Shown: positions 55,519 to 64,000 of the stretch, one piece after another | Position numbering within the stretch: position 1 is the first letter of the stretch | Layout of the letters: each line of letters starts with the position of its first letter | Source: Clostridium sp. Marseille-P3244 | GTDB lineage: Bacteria; Bacillota; Clostridia; Lachnospirales; Lachnospiraceae | NCBI RefSeq assembly: GCF_900120155.1 | Contig: NZ_LT635549.1 | Span: 2,512,688 to 2,576,687, forward strand | Length of the DNA: 64,000 nt | Reading direction: 5' to 3' | Made by a program: the position numbers and the translations under genes | Notes under the pieces: model-generated | What the model was told of the DNA's origin: nothing | The model's input: the letters and a program-made list of their open reading frames with translations, nothing else | The model's database searches: none

Positions 55519-55613
55519 AAAAAGGGACCATGTCCCGTCGCCAGCATACTGACAGGCAGCACTCATCCGCTCATCAGTATGCTCTGTTTTCAGACAGAAC
55601 ACAGTCCCTTTTT
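55519..55613. terminator. Large nested terminator between sigK and pckA
   Basis: Outer arms AAAAAGGGAC (55519-55528) and GTCCCTTTTT (55604-55613) enclose a second perfect stem AGCATACTGA (55543-55552) / TCAGTATGCT (55574-55583). A third small hairpin TCTG/CAGA follows. The A and T runs suit both convergent genes. It is much longer than an ordinary terminator. Confidence 0.7.
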
Positions 55614-55643
55614 ATTTTTCACAGATTTCCAAACAGAACCGGA

Positions 55644-57248
55644 TCACTCCTGCGGGCCTGCTGCCACCAGGGCTTTTCCAAGCTCATTGCTCTCATATTT
55701 CTTGAAGTTCTTCACGAATCTTGCGGCAAGATCTTTCGCCTTTGTCTCCCACTCGGAAGCTTCAGCGTATGTGTCACGCGGATCAAGGATCGCGGGATCA
55801 ACGCCCGGCAGTTCTGTCGGAACCTCAAAGTTGAAGAACGGGATCTTCTTTGTCGGCGCGTCCAGGATCGCTCCGCTTAAGATCGCGTCAATAATGCCAC
55901 GTGTGTCTTTGATGGAGATACGTTTGCCTGTACCGTTCCATCCTGTATTTACGAGGTAAGCCTTTGCTCCGCTCTCCTTCATTCTCTTAACAAGCTCTTC
56001 CGCGTATTTCGTCGGGTGCAGCTCCAGGAACGCCTGTCCAAAGCATGCAGAGAAGGTCGGTGTCGGCTCTGTGATACCACGCTCTGTTCCTGCCAGTTTT
56101 GCCGTAAATCCGGACAGGAAGTAGTACTCTGTCTGCTCCGGAGTCAGTACAGATACCGGAGGAAGTACGCCGAAAGCGTCAGCGGACAGGAAGATCACAT
56201 TCTTTGCCGCCGGAGCTGCGGATACCGGGCGCACGATCTTCTCAATGTGGTCGATCGGATAAGATACACGTGTATTCTCTGTCACACTCTTGTCTGTAAA
56301 ATCAATTTTTCCATCCGCGTCAAGTGTAACATTCTCAAGAAGAGCGTTTCTCTTGATAGCATTATAAATATCCGGCTCAGAATCTTTGTCCAGATCGATG
56401 ACTTTCGCGTAGCATCCACCCTCAAAGTTAAAGATCCCGTTGTCATCCCAGCCGTGCTCGTCATCTCCGATGAGAAGTCTCTTCGGATCTGTGGACAGTG
56501 TCGTCTTTCCTGTTCCGGAAAGGCCGAAGAAGATGGCTGTATTCTCGCCGTTCATATCTGTGTTTGCTGAGCAGTGCATGGAAGCGATGCCCTTCAGCGG
56601 CAGATAATAGTTCATCATGGAGAACATACCTTTCTTCATCTCTCCGCCGTACCATGTATTCGCGATCACCTGCTCACGTGTTGTGATATTGAACATAACC
56701 GCTGTCTCAGATCTTAATCCCAGCTCTTTGTAGTTCTCTACTTTTGCCTTTGACGCATTGTATACGACAAAGTCCGGTGTAAAGTTCTCAAGTTCCTCCT
56801 CTGTCGGACGGATGAACATGTTCTTTACAAAATGAGCCTGCCAGGCTACTTCCATAATAAAACGGATGGACATACGTGTGTCTTTATTCGCTCCGCAGAA
56901 CGCATCGATCACGAAAAGTCTCTTGTTGGAGAGTTCCTTAATAGCAAGATCTTTTACCGCGCTCCACGCCTCCTGGCTTGCCGGATGGTTGTCGTTTTTG
57001 TACTCGTCGGAAGTCCACCATACTGTGTCTTTCGAATTCTCATCCATTACAATGTATTTGTCTTTCGGGGAACGTCCTGTATAAATACCTGTCATAACGT
57101 TAACTGCACCGAGCTCACTTACCTGGCCCTTATCATAGCCTTCCAGGTTCGGGTTTGTCTCTTCTTCAAACAGCATCTCGTAAGAAGGATTGTAAACAAT
57201 TTCTGTAGTTCCGGTAATACCATACTGAGTTAAATCAATCTTTGACAT
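55644..57248 (-). CDS. pckA: Phosphoenolpyruvate carboxykinase (ATP)
   Basis: This 534-residue enzyme links oxaloacetate and PEP; in gut anaerobes it often runs toward oxaloacetate. The kinase motif [20 protein letters not shown], the metal-binding region [12 protein letters not shown], and [11 protein letters not shown] are all present. The ATG at 57248 follows GAGAGGT; a frame to 57371 is open but unsupported. It is a single-gene unit. Confidence 0.97.
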   Translation of the reverse strand: MSKIDLTQYGITGTTEIVYNPSYEMLFEEETNPNLEGYDKGQVSELGAVNVMTGIYTGRSPKDKYIVMDENSKDTVWWTSDEYKNDNHPASQEAWSAVKDLAIKELSNKRLFVIDAFCGANKDTRMSIRFIMEVAWQAHFVKNMFIRPTEEELENFTPDFVVYNASKAKVENYKELGLRSETAVMFNITTREQVIANTWYGGEMKKGMFSMMNYYLPLKGIASMHCSANTDMNGENTAIFFGLSGTGKTTLSTDPKRLLIGDDEHGWDDNGIFNFEGGCYAKVIDLDKDSEPDIYNAIKRNALLENVTLDADGKIDFTDKSVTENTRVSYPIDHIEKIVRPVSAAPAAKNVIFLSADAFGVLPPVSVLTPEQTEYYFLSGFTAKLAGTERGITEPTPTFSACFGQAFLELHPTKYAEELVKRMKESGAKAYLVNTGWNGTGKRISIKDTRGIIDAILSGAILDAPTKKIPFFNFEVPTELPGVDPAILDPRDTYAEASEWETKAKDLAARFVKNFKKYESNELGKALVAAGPQE

Positions 57249-57453
57249 ATTACTCTTTACCTCTCTCTTTCTATAGTATTTGCCGCCAGATATACTGAAA
57301 TATCCTCTGACGTAGGTACAGTTCTCATTATACAAAACTATTGGCAAAAAATCAACAATAATCTTTTCCAACTTTTTCTTTTATCTGAAGGTTTTTTTGC
57401 ATTTAAATTCATACAATCCAGTCAATTTCCGCAATGTTTGTTGATTTTGGCAT

Positions 57454-57489
57454 AAAAAATGCAAGATTTTATTTAAAATCTTGCATTTT
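57454..57489 (-). terminator. Intrinsic terminator of cdd
   Basis: Perfect 15-base arms AAAATGCAAGATTTT / AAAATCTTGCATTTT with a four-base loop end in Ts on the minus strand. They close the thrC-cdd run. Confidence 0.88.
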
Positions 57490-57582
57490 AATTCATTTTT
57501 ATGGTATCTACGCTCTCCTGATCAGCTGTATCAGGTATTCCCGCTCTCTCTGATCGTTAAATATTCTACATTTTCAACTTGC

Positions 57583-57984
57583 CTAAAACATTTCCGGAAG
57601 AAGTTCTCCAAGAGTGTATTCTTTGTATTCTGACACCGATCTGGCGCAGATGACTCTGAAACTGTCCGCCTGACAGAACTCCGCCATTACCTGCCGGCAC
57701 ACCCCGCAAGGATAACACCAGACCGGAGCATCTTCTCCGCCAACTATCGCAATGGCCAGAAATTCTCTCTCCCCTTCGGATACTGCCTTAAAAAAAGCTG
57801 TTCTCTCCGCGCAGTTCGTAGGGCCGTAGGCACGGTTCTCTATGTTGCATCCCGAATATATCTTCCCGTCCGTACAGAGCAGAGCCGCTCCTACCCGGAA
57901 ATGAGAATAGGGACTGTATGAATTTTCACGGGCCAGCAAAGCAGCCTGGATCAGCCCGGCAGCATTTATTTCAGTAATATTCAT
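57583..57984 (-). CDS. cdd: Cytidine deaminase
   Basis: This 133-residue zinc enzyme converts cytidine to uridine for pyrimidine salvage. The zinc ligands and catalytic glutamate are in NCAERTAF and PCGVCRQ; GCNIENRAYGPT binds substrate. The ATG at 57984 (MNITEINAA) follows GAAGG. It overlaps the preceding membrane-protein gene by 14 bases, so the two are coupled. Confidence 0.95.
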   Translation of the reverse strand: MNITEINAAGLIQAALLARENSYSPYSHFRVGAALLCTDGKIYSGCNIENRAYGPTNCAERTAFFKAVSEGEREFLAIAIVGGEDAPVWCYPCGVCRQVMAEFCQADSFRVICARSVSEYKEYTLGELLPEMF

Positions 57985-58315
57985 TTTTGACCTTCGTTGT
58001 ATAGATTCCAAACCAGATCAGCACGCACAGAAACACTACCATTCCCACCATATCCACTACGGCCATCGGATATATATAGCAGTGGACAATGTCGATGCCT
58101 CCGTATATTACCGCTGTGATCCCGAATATCAAAAGGGCCGGGCCGGCTTTTCTGATATAGGCTTCCTTGTCTTTGCATTTTTTATATCTGTACTCTTTTC
58201 CCAGAAGAAGCGTCTCGCTTACCTCACCTGTCGCTTTCATCTTCACAAACGCATATACGGCATATATCCCGCAGATAAATACCATAATTCCAATAAATCC
58301 CCAGACACTGTCCAT
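57971..58315 (-). CDS. Small membrane protein of unknown function
   Basis: This 114-residue protein has three predicted membrane helices (about 4-25, 60-77 and 85-106) and a basic cytosolic loop (YRYKKCKDKEAYIRK). I do not recognise the family. It lies between thrC and cdd on the same strand, 15 bases after thrC, and overlaps cdd. Confidence 0.7.
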   Translation of the reverse strand: MDSVWGFIGIMVFICGIYAVYAFVKMKATGEVSETLLLGKEYRYKKCKDKEAYIRKAGPALLIFGITAVIYGGIDIVHCYIYPMAVVDMVGMVVFLCVLIWFGIYTTKVKNEYY

Positions 58316-58330
58316 TGTTTTTTCCGCTCC

Positions 58331-59821
58331 TTATATCCCAAGAATCTCTTTCACTGTTTGTTTCATATCTTCCGCGTCACATTCTCTTTTATGTCTGACC
58401 GGAGCCTTCCGGATCTCCTCAATGGCTTTCGGGATCGTTGTTCCGGATATACGGCTCAGTTCATCAATGAGACTGAATTCATCCGCCTCGGCGTATTTCT
58501 TCTCATCAATCGCTGTCATTACACTGTGGATAAACTTGTACGGGCTTGCCGTGGACGCCACCAGACATTTCCGCCCGTCTTTGCTGTCCTTCCGATATCT
58601 GGAACAAACAGAGGCCGCGACGGAAGTATGCGTATCCATTACGTAACCTGTACGCTCATACGTCCTGCGTATGGTTTGGGCGCACTCTTCTTCCGTGGCA
58701 TACCCACCCACAAAATCTGCCAGCTTCTCTTTCATGGCAGGTGTGATCTCATAGACGCCCTTGTCCTTCAGCAGTTCCATAAGCTCTGCGTCCTTCCCGG
58801 CATCCTGCTCTGCGATCGTGTAGATCAGACGCTCCAGGTTGCTGGAGATCAGGATGTCCATAGAGGGAGATGACGTCAGGATAAAGTCACGGTTCCTGTC
58901 GTAAACTCCTGTCTGAAAGAAATCAAAAAGTACCTTATTCTCATTGGAAGCACAGATCAGCTTCCCGATGGGTACACCCATTTTCTTCGCATAATATGCC
59001 GCCAGGATATTTCCGAAATTCCCGGTAGGTACTGTCACATTGATCTCCTCTTCGGATGTGATCTCCTCATTCTCAAGAAGTTTTGCGTATGCATATACAT
59101 AGTAGACGATCTGCGGAACAAGACGTCCGATATTAATCGAATTCGCGGAGGAAAACTGATAGCCTGCCGCCGCCAGCTCTCCTGCAAGCTCCCGGTCTTC
59201 AAATATGGCCTTCACGCCATTCTGGGCATTGTCAAAGTTGCCATGGATAGCGACTACAGCTGTATTGTCCCCTTTCTGGGTCACCATCTGCAGTTCCTGG
59301 ATCCGGCTCACACCGCCCTTCGGATAGAACACGATAATCTTTGTCCCCGGCACATCCGCGAATCCTGCCAGCGCGGCTTTTCCTGTGTCGCCGGATGTGG
59401 CGGTCAGGATAACGATCTCATTGGATACATGATTCTTCTTCGCAGCTGTGGTAAGGAGATGAGGCAGTATAGACAGGGCCATATCTTTAAAAGCAATGGT
59501 GGCACCGTGAAACAGCTCCAGATGATAAGTATCTCCCACCTTGACAAGAGGCGCGATAACCTCTGTATCAAACTTTGAGTCATAGGCGCTGTTGATACAG
59601 TGCCGCAGTTCTTCCTCTGTAAAATCTGTAAAAAACTGTTTCATTACCGCATAAGCCGTCTCCTGGTAGGACATCCCTTTCAGTTCCTCCAAAGACACAT
59701 CCAGTTTCGGAATATACTCCGGCACATAAAGACCTCCGTCATCCGCAAGTCCTTTTAAAACAGCCTCTGATGCAGTCACTTTCTTTTCTGAATTCCTTGT
59801 ACTGTTGTATAATAGATTCAT
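58331..59821 (-). CDS. thrC: Threonine synthase
   Basis: This 496-residue PLP enzyme makes threonine from O-phosphohomoserine. The PLP lysine is in HGATIAFKDMALS; TATSGDTGKAAL and VPTGNFGN bind phosphate and cofactor. The length fits the longer (type 2) branch, which has an N-terminal LLYNSTRN. The ATG at 59821 follows AGAGGA. With asd in the same window it belongs to aspartate-family synthesis. Confidence 0.95.
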   Translation of the reverse strand: MNLLYNSTRNSEKKVTASEAVLKGLADDGGLYVPEYIPKLDVSLEELKGMSYQETAYAVMKQFFTDFTEEELRHCINSAYDSKFDTEVIAPLVKVGDTYHLELFHGATIAFKDMALSILPHLLTTAAKKNHVSNEIVILTATSGDTGKAALAGFADVPGTKIIVFYPKGGVSRIQELQMVTQKGDNTAVVAIHGNFDNAQNGVKAIFEDRELAGELAAAGYQFSSANSINIGRLVPQIVYYVYAYAKLLENEEITSEEEINVTVPTGNFGNILAAYYAKKMGVPIGKLICASNENKVLFDFFQTGVYDRNRDFILTSSPSMDILISSNLERLIYTIAEQDAGKDAELMELLKDKGVYEITPAMKEKLADFVGGYATEEECAQTIRRTYERTGYVMDTHTSVAASVCSRYRKDSKDGRKCLVASTASPYKFIHSVMTAIDEKKYAEADEFSLIDELSRISGTTIPKAIEEIRKAPVRHKRECDAEDMKQTVKEILGI

Positions 59822-59948
59822 CGTTTTATCCTCTTTTTCTTCAGGGTTGGCGGACTCATTTCCCAAATCCTTACAGGTATGCCGCCGCTGTCCTGAATTA
59901 TATCACAGTTACCTGTTATCGTGCAATTCTGAACTTATGATCATAAAA

Positions 59949-61244
59949 TTATATTCTTCTGCTTTTCCCGCTCAACATAATAGCAAACACTCCGCACACT
60001 GCCATCAGTATAGGATATACCAGATAGGGCATCATATCCAGAGGCGTAAGTCCGGTCAGAGTAGCTGCCGATAACAGCTGAGCCCCATATGGGATCAGGC
60101 CCTGTCCCACGGAAGTAAACATGTCCAGAAGGGATGCAGAACGCTTCGGATCCACCCCGTACTCATCACTGATCTCTTTGGCAATGGGACCGGCCATAAC
60201 AATCGCCACTGTATTATTGGCCGTACACATATCCACCAGAAGAGCAAGCAGCGCGATCCCGCCCTGCGCGCCCTTTTGACCGCGTATCCTGCTCCTGATC
60301 AGGTCCAGAATAAACTGGATTCCGCCGCCGGCTTTCACAAGTGATACGATACATGCCACGACAATGGAGATCACCGTGATATCATACATGGAAGTCACAC
60401 CATCGCCTACCACGCTGAACATTTCAGACAACGCAATGTTTCCCATCGCCACCCCTACGATCAGAGAGATTACGATCCCGCTGATCAGGACAAGGAACAC
60501 ATTGATCCCGATGAGAGCTCCCACAAGCACAACAATATAGGGCAGCACTTCCCAGAGATTATACTCCAGCTCCGATCCGTTCTTGTAACTAGAGCCCATG
60601 GTGATAACGCAGAAAAATACGATGGTGATGATGGCTGCCGGCAGAACGATCAGGAAATTTGACTTAAACTTATCCTTCATCTCACATCCCTGTGTCTTTA
60701 CCGCCGCGATCGTTGTATCCGAAATCATGGAAAGGTTGTCGCCAAACATAGCCCCGCACACAACTGCCGCAATGCAGACTGCCATGGAAAAACCGGTCTG
60801 CTCACTGATGCCCACCGCAATTGGAGCAAGAGCCGCGATCGTTCCCATGGAGGTGCCCATGGATACAGAGATAAAGCAGCCGATCACAAACAGTCCCGCT
60901 ACAGCAAAATTGGCCGGGATCAGAGAAAGGCCAAGATTGACCGTACTGTCCACCCCTCCTGCCGCTGTCACTGCCCCGGAAAATCCTCCCGCGCACAGAA
61001 AGATCAGGCACATGGTAATAATGTTCTCTTCTCCCACTCCTCCTGCGATCAGCTTCATCTTCTCCTGAAAACCCATCTTCCGGTTCTGCAAAAACGCCAC
61101 GAACAAGGCGATCAAAAACGCGACTATGGCGGGCATTGCATAGAAATCGTCAAACACGATCCCTGCGCCCAGAAAAATCACCAGAAAAACGCCGATCGGC
61201 AAAAGCGCTGCTGCCCTTCCCTTTGTCTGATTCTCGTTATTCAT
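59949..61244 (-). CDS. NhaC family Na+/H+ antiporter-type transporter
   Basis: This 431-residue membrane protein has about eleven helices. ISVSMGTSMGTIAALAPIAV, GAMFGDNLSMISDTTIAA and MCTANNTVAIVMAGPIAKEI are typical of the NhaC/ArsB-like ion transporter group, whose members exchange sodium for protons or for organic acids. The exact substrate is not certain. The ATG at 61244 follows AAAGGGG; a longer start at 61280 is unsupported. Confidence 0.88.
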   Translation of the reverse strand: MNNENQTKGRAAALLPIGVFLVIFLGAGIVFDDFYAMPAIVAFLIALFVAFLQNRKMGFQEKMKLIAGGVGEENIITMCLIFLCAGGFSGAVTAAGGVDSTVNLGLSLIPANFAVAGLFVIGCFISVSMGTSMGTIAALAPIAVGISEQTGFSMAVCIAAVVCGAMFGDNLSMISDTTIAAVKTQGCEMKDKFKSNFLIVLPAAIITIVFFCVITMGSSYKNGSELEYNLWEVLPYIVVLVGALIGINVFLVLISGIVISLIVGVAMGNIALSEMFSVVGDGVTSMYDITVISIVVACIVSLVKAGGGIQFILDLIRSRIRGQKGAQGGIALLALLVDMCTANNTVAIVMAGPIAKEISDEYGVDPKRSASLLDMFTSVGQGLIPYGAQLLSAATLTGLTPLDMMPYLVYPILMAVCGVFAIMLSGKSRRI

Positions 61245-61282
61245 CCTTCTTCCCCTTTCTCTTCCTGCCGGCAATTCCATCC

Positions 61283-61349
61283 AAAAAGGGGTGCCGCACC
61301 ATCTATGGACCTGTCACCTTTGGTCTTCCTTCTGTGCCGCATCCCTTTT
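61283..61349 (-). terminator. Long terminator after leuD
   Basis: AAAAGGGGTGCCGCAC pairs with GTGCCGCATCCCTTTT (two mismatches), with an inner GACC/GGTC pair, and ends in Ts on the minus strand. It closes the leucine operon. Confidence 0.7.
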
Positions 61350-61363
61350 CCCTGCTCAACTTT

Positions 61364-61855
61364 CTATTTCTTTTTACTGTTTGTATAATTCACCAGTCCG
61401 CCTGCCGCGATCAGTTTCTGCATAAATTCCGGAAATGGCTGTCCCTGGAACTGCGTGCCTTTTGTATGGTTATAGATCTTGCCGCTGTCAAAGTCTACTT
61501 CTACTTCATCCCCTGCTTCAATCCCTTTTGCAGCCTCCGGACATTCGATGATCGGCAGACCGATATTGATGGCATTGCGGTAGAAAATTCTGGCAAAAGT
61601 CTCCGCGATAATACAGCTTACACCGGCTGTCTTAAGGCACAGTGGCGCATGCTCCCTGGATGAACCACAGCCGAAATTCTTATTTGCCACAATCAGATCA
61701 CCGGGCCGGACCTTCTTCACAAAATCCGGGTCAATATCTACCATCGCATGGCTCGCCAGTTCTTCCGCGTCAAAAGAATTCAGATATCTTGCCGGAATGA
61801 TCACGTCTGTATCTACATTGTCTCCATATTTAAAAACATGTCCTTTTGCTTTCAT
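61364..61855 (-). CDS. leuD: 3-isopropylmalate dehydratase small subunit
   Basis: This 163-residue swivel subunit of the leucine-pathway aconitase-type enzyme has the motifs [29 protein letters not shown] and [11 protein letters not shown]. The length is that of the short LeuD found with HacA-type large subunits. It starts directly after the leuC stop (TAA-ATG), so the two are made together. Confidence 0.95.
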   Translation of the reverse strand: MKAKGHVFKYGDNVDTDVIIPARYLNSFDAEELASHAMVDIDPDFVKKVRPGDLIVANKNFGCGSSREHAPLCLKTAGVSCIIAETFARIFYRNAINIGLPIIECPEAAKGIEAGDEVEVDFDSGKIYNHTKGTQFQGQPFPEFMQKLIAAGGLVNYTNSKKK

Positions 61856-63169
61856 TTATCTCTCACCTGCCTTCCTGGAATCTGCTGCTCCATCTGCGTC
61901 TGAAACTAATTTTTCAGGATTGGCAATACAGCCTGCGACCGCGCTGGCAGCAGCCACTTCCGGCGATGCCAGATAGATCAGAGAATCCACATGACCCATG
62001 CGGCCTACAAAATTGCGGTTGGTGGTGGATACACATTTCTCCCCTGCTGCCATAACGCCCATATGGCCGCCCATACAGGGCCCACAGCTGGGAGTATTCA
62101 CCGCGCAGCCGGCGTCTATAAAGATATCAATGAGTCCCTCTTTGATACACTCTTTATAGATCTTCTGCGTTGCCGGGACCACCATGACCCGCACATCCGG
62201 GTGTACGGTACGGCCTTTCAGTATGGCCGCGGCTTTCCGCATATCCTCCATCCGTCCGTTTGTACACGACCCGATGACCACCTGGTCAATCTTGATGGGC
62301 TCCATCGCTTCTACTTCATCGATGGTCTTTGCATTCCCCGGCAGATGCGGAAATGCCACAGTCGGACGGACCTCTGACAGATCAATGTTAATGACCTGGT
62401 CATACTGTGCGTCCTCGTCTGCCTCATAGATTGTATATGGTTTCTTTGAATGTTCTTTTATGTAAGCCAGCGCCTTCTCATCTACCGGGAATATCCCGTT
62501 TTTCGCTCCTGCCTCAATGGCCATATTTGCCATAGTGAAACGATCATCCATAGAAAGGTTCGCAATACCGTCGCCGGTAAATTCCATGGATTTATACAGC
62601 GCGCCGTCCACCCCGATCATGCCGATAATATGAATGATAATATCTTTTCCACTGACATATTTTCCCGGTTTTCCGGTGAGTACGAATTTAATAGCGCTTG
62701 GCACTTTAAACCAGATCTCGCCCGTGGCCATACCGGTGGCCACATCTGTTGTACCCATGCCCGTGGAAAACGCACCCAGAGCACCATACGTACATGTGTG
62801 AGAATCTGCTCCGATAATACATTCTCCCGCAGTGACTACCCCCGCTTCGGGAAGGATCGCATGCTCCACACCGGACTTTCCCTGCTCAAAATACCAGGTC
62901 AGCCCCTGCTCTCTGGCGTATTCCCGGATCGCCTTGGAATTCTCCGCGGATTTAATGTCCTTATTTGGAGTAAAATGATCCGGCACAAAAACCACCTTGT
63001 CCTTGTCGAACACTTTGTCAGCCATCTGCTTAATGATCGGAAGAGCCATCGGGCCGGTGATGTCGTTCGCCATCACCACGTCAAGCTTCGCTTCGATCAG
63101 CTGACCCGCCTCCACAGAGTCAAGTCCTGCGTGGGCCGCCAGAATTTTCTGTGTCATTGTCATTCCCAT
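61856..63169 (-). CDS. leuC: 3-isopropylmalate dehydratase large subunit
   Basis: This 437-residue aconitase-family enzyme isomerises isopropylmalate for leucine synthesis. Iron-sulphur ligands are in [23 protein letters not shown] and [12 protein letters not shown]. The ATG at 63169 ([13 protein letters not shown]) follows AGGAGG by nine bases. An upstream in-frame reading to 63274 would run through a palindromic repeat and is rejected. About 20 acidic and polar residues extend the C-terminus beyond the usual end. Confidence 0.94.
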   Translation of the reverse strand: MGMTMTQKILAAHAGLDSVEAGQLIEAKLDVVMANDITGPMALPIIKQMADKVFDKDKVVFVPDHFTPNKDIKSAENSKAIREYAREQGLTWYFEQGKSGVEHAILPEAGVVTAGECIIGADSHTCTYGALGAFSTGMGTTDVATGMATGEIWFKVPSAIKFVLTGKPGKYVSGKDIIIHIIGMIGVDGALYKSMEFTGDGIANLSMDDRFTMANMAIEAGAKNGIFPVDEKALAYIKEHSKKPYTIYEADEDAQYDQVINIDLSEVRPTVAFPHLPGNAKTIDEVEAMEPIKIDQVVIGSCTNGRMEDMRKAAAILKGRTVHPDVRVMVVPATQKIYKECIKEGLIDIFIDAGCAVNTPSCGPCMGGHMGVMAAGEKCVSTTNRNFVGRMGHVDSLIYLASPEVAAASAVAGCIANPEKLVSDADGAADSRKAGER

Positions 63170-63201
63170 ATAAGTAAACCTCCTTTTGTGAAAATTCTGT
63201 G

Positions 63202-63241
63202 AAAGGGGCCGTGTACCTTTTAAAAGGTACACGGCCCCTTT
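63202..63241. repeat. 40-base perfect palindromic repeat, copy 2
   Basis: Two 20-base arms pair perfectly with no spacer. The centre GTACCTTTTAAAAGGTAC is identical to the copy at 24989-25036, but the outer stem is GGGGCCGT/ACGGCCCC instead of GGGGACAG/CTGTCCCC, changed on both sides so pairing is kept. It lies between asd and leuC and could act as a terminator or attenuating hairpin there. Confidence 0.9.
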
Positions 63242-63260
63242 TAAAAGAATATTCAGACTA

Positions 63261-64000
63261 TTATTTTTTCTCAATATATCCTTTTGCTGTCAACGCCTCC
63301 GCGCACAAGACCGCACCGCCTGCCGCTCCTCTGACTGTATTATGTGACAGCCCGATAAACTTATAATCATATATCGTATCTTCTCTCAGCCGTCCGATGG
63401 AAACGCCCATGCCGTTTTCATAATCCACATCCAGTGTCACCTGCGGCCGGTTGTCCTCCTCCAGGTACTGGATAAACTGTTTCGGAGCGCTGGGAAGATT
63501 CGCTTCCTGCGGAAATCCTTTAAAATTCACCAGTTTCTCAATGAGCTGCTCTTTGGTGGGTTTCTTCTCAAAATTGATAAAGACAGCTGCTGTATGTCCG
63601 TTCAGTACCGGGACTCGCACGCACTGACATGTGATTTTCGGGAGCTCTGCTTTCACGATCTCGCCGTTCTCCACTCTTCCCAGTACTCGGAGCGGCTCCT
63701 GCTCACTCTTTTCTTCTTCTCCCCCGATAAACGGGATAATGTTCCCTTCCATCTCCGGCCAGTCTTTAAATGTCTTTCCCGCGCCTGAAATTGCCTGATA
63801 TGTGGTCACTACAAGCTCTTTCGGTCCGAATTCTTTCCATGCCGCCAGACAGGGAGCGTAACTCTGGATCGAACAGTTCGGTTTCACGGCAATAAAACCG
63901 CGGCTCGTACCAAGTCGTTTTCTCTGATCCGGGATCACGTCGAAATGAGCAGAGTTGATCTCCGGAACCACCATAGGAACATCCGGGGTCCAGCGGTGAG
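63261..64000 (-). CDS. asd: Aspartate-semialdehyde dehydrogenase, 5' end outside window
   Basis: About 246 C-terminal residues are present; the gene continues past the window edge, and the frame is open to it ([13 protein letters not shown]). The catalytic cysteine is in [12 protein letters not shown], the histidine motif is NGHTAAVF, and the end reads [21 protein letters not shown]. This is the fungal/archaeal-type branch of the enzyme, common in Clostridia. It makes aspartate semialdehyde for lysine, threonine and methionine. It precedes leuC on the same strand, with a palindromic repeat between them. Confidence 0.93.
   Translation of the reverse strand, partial: HRWTPDVPMVVPEINSAHFDVIPDQRKRLGTSRGFIAVKPNCSIQSYAPCLAAWKEFGPKELVVTTYQAISGAGKTFKDWPEMEGNIIPFIGGEEEKSEQEPLRVLGRVENGEIVKAELPKITCQCVRVPVLNGHTAAVFINFEKKPTKEQLIEKLVNFKGFPQEANLPSAPKQFIQYLEEDNRPQVTLDVDYENGMGVSIGRLREDTIYDYKFIGLSHNTVRGAAGGAVLCAEALTAKGYIEKK

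Noticed and set aside
63170..63274. N-terminal extension of LeuC
   Set aside because: It would translate the palindromic repeat, and AGGAGG lies nine bases before the internal ATG at 63169 that matches the family start.

Overview
The window looks like a chromosomal segment of a spore-forming, anaerobic Clostridia member, most likely family Lachnospiraceae. I infer this from Rex, CodY, a complete sigma-K gene, HrcA/CIRCE-controlled groESL, a PEP carboxykinase plus L-lactate dehydrogenase, FeoAB iron uptake, AGGAGG-type ribosome sites, and several small families (DUF2325, DUF5688, DUF6110-like) typical of that group. Base composition is moderate and fairly even, so most of the window is core genome. 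There is no rRNA, CRISPR array, prophage or intact insertion sequence. One tRNA gene, Arg(CCG), is present.

Layout: 1-4.6 kb is a minus-strand run rex - nnrD/E - alr - mazF - yebC. 4.7-9 kb has an ABC-F ATPase and sugar-nucleotide genes (galE and a nucleotidyltransferase). 9-16.6 kb has a MerR-RDD membrane regulator, a GNAT acetyltransferase, enolase, a flavin reductase, a CBS/DRTGG pyrophosphatase, an S1-domain protein and a DUF2325 gene. carB follows (16.8-20 kb), then a divergent ferredoxin-like / Crp-Fnr pair and a lipoprotein. From 22.3 to 31 kb lies a metal-homeostasis island: feoA-feoB, two membrane-anchored HMA proteins, a Fur-like regulator, a 26-residue membrane peptide, a DUF6110-like protein and a divergent P1B ATPase, with a DtxR-type regulator on the other strand. 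L-lactate dehydrogenase and ferritin follow.

From 31.06 to 31.55 kb, between ferritin and endonuclease IV, no gene is visible but there are many long, nested complementary segments. This is the best candidate for an unassigned large structured RNA. A GntR/ABC exporter operon and the tRNA follow. Then comes a translationally coupled DUF5688 / Cna-B adhesin pair and a small membrane gene whose upstream region carries a probable DNA inversion switch (39645-39934) beside its own tyrosine recombinase. The remainder is housekeeping: efp, yqeG, a chorismate mutase-shikimate kinase fusion, a cell-wall amidase, guaB, groESL, codY-topA-dprA-yifB, sigK, pckA, cdd, thrC, an NhaC antiporter and leuD-leuC-asd.

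Two regulatory threads cross the map. A TTAG-N6-CTAA dyad occurs at feoA, feoB, enolase and DUF2325 and could define a DtxR-type regulon. A palindromic repeat with the core GTACCTTTTAAAAGGTAC occurs twice (25.0 and 63.2 kb) with compensated changes in its stems. All assignments are from reading the sequence only; no database or folding program was run.
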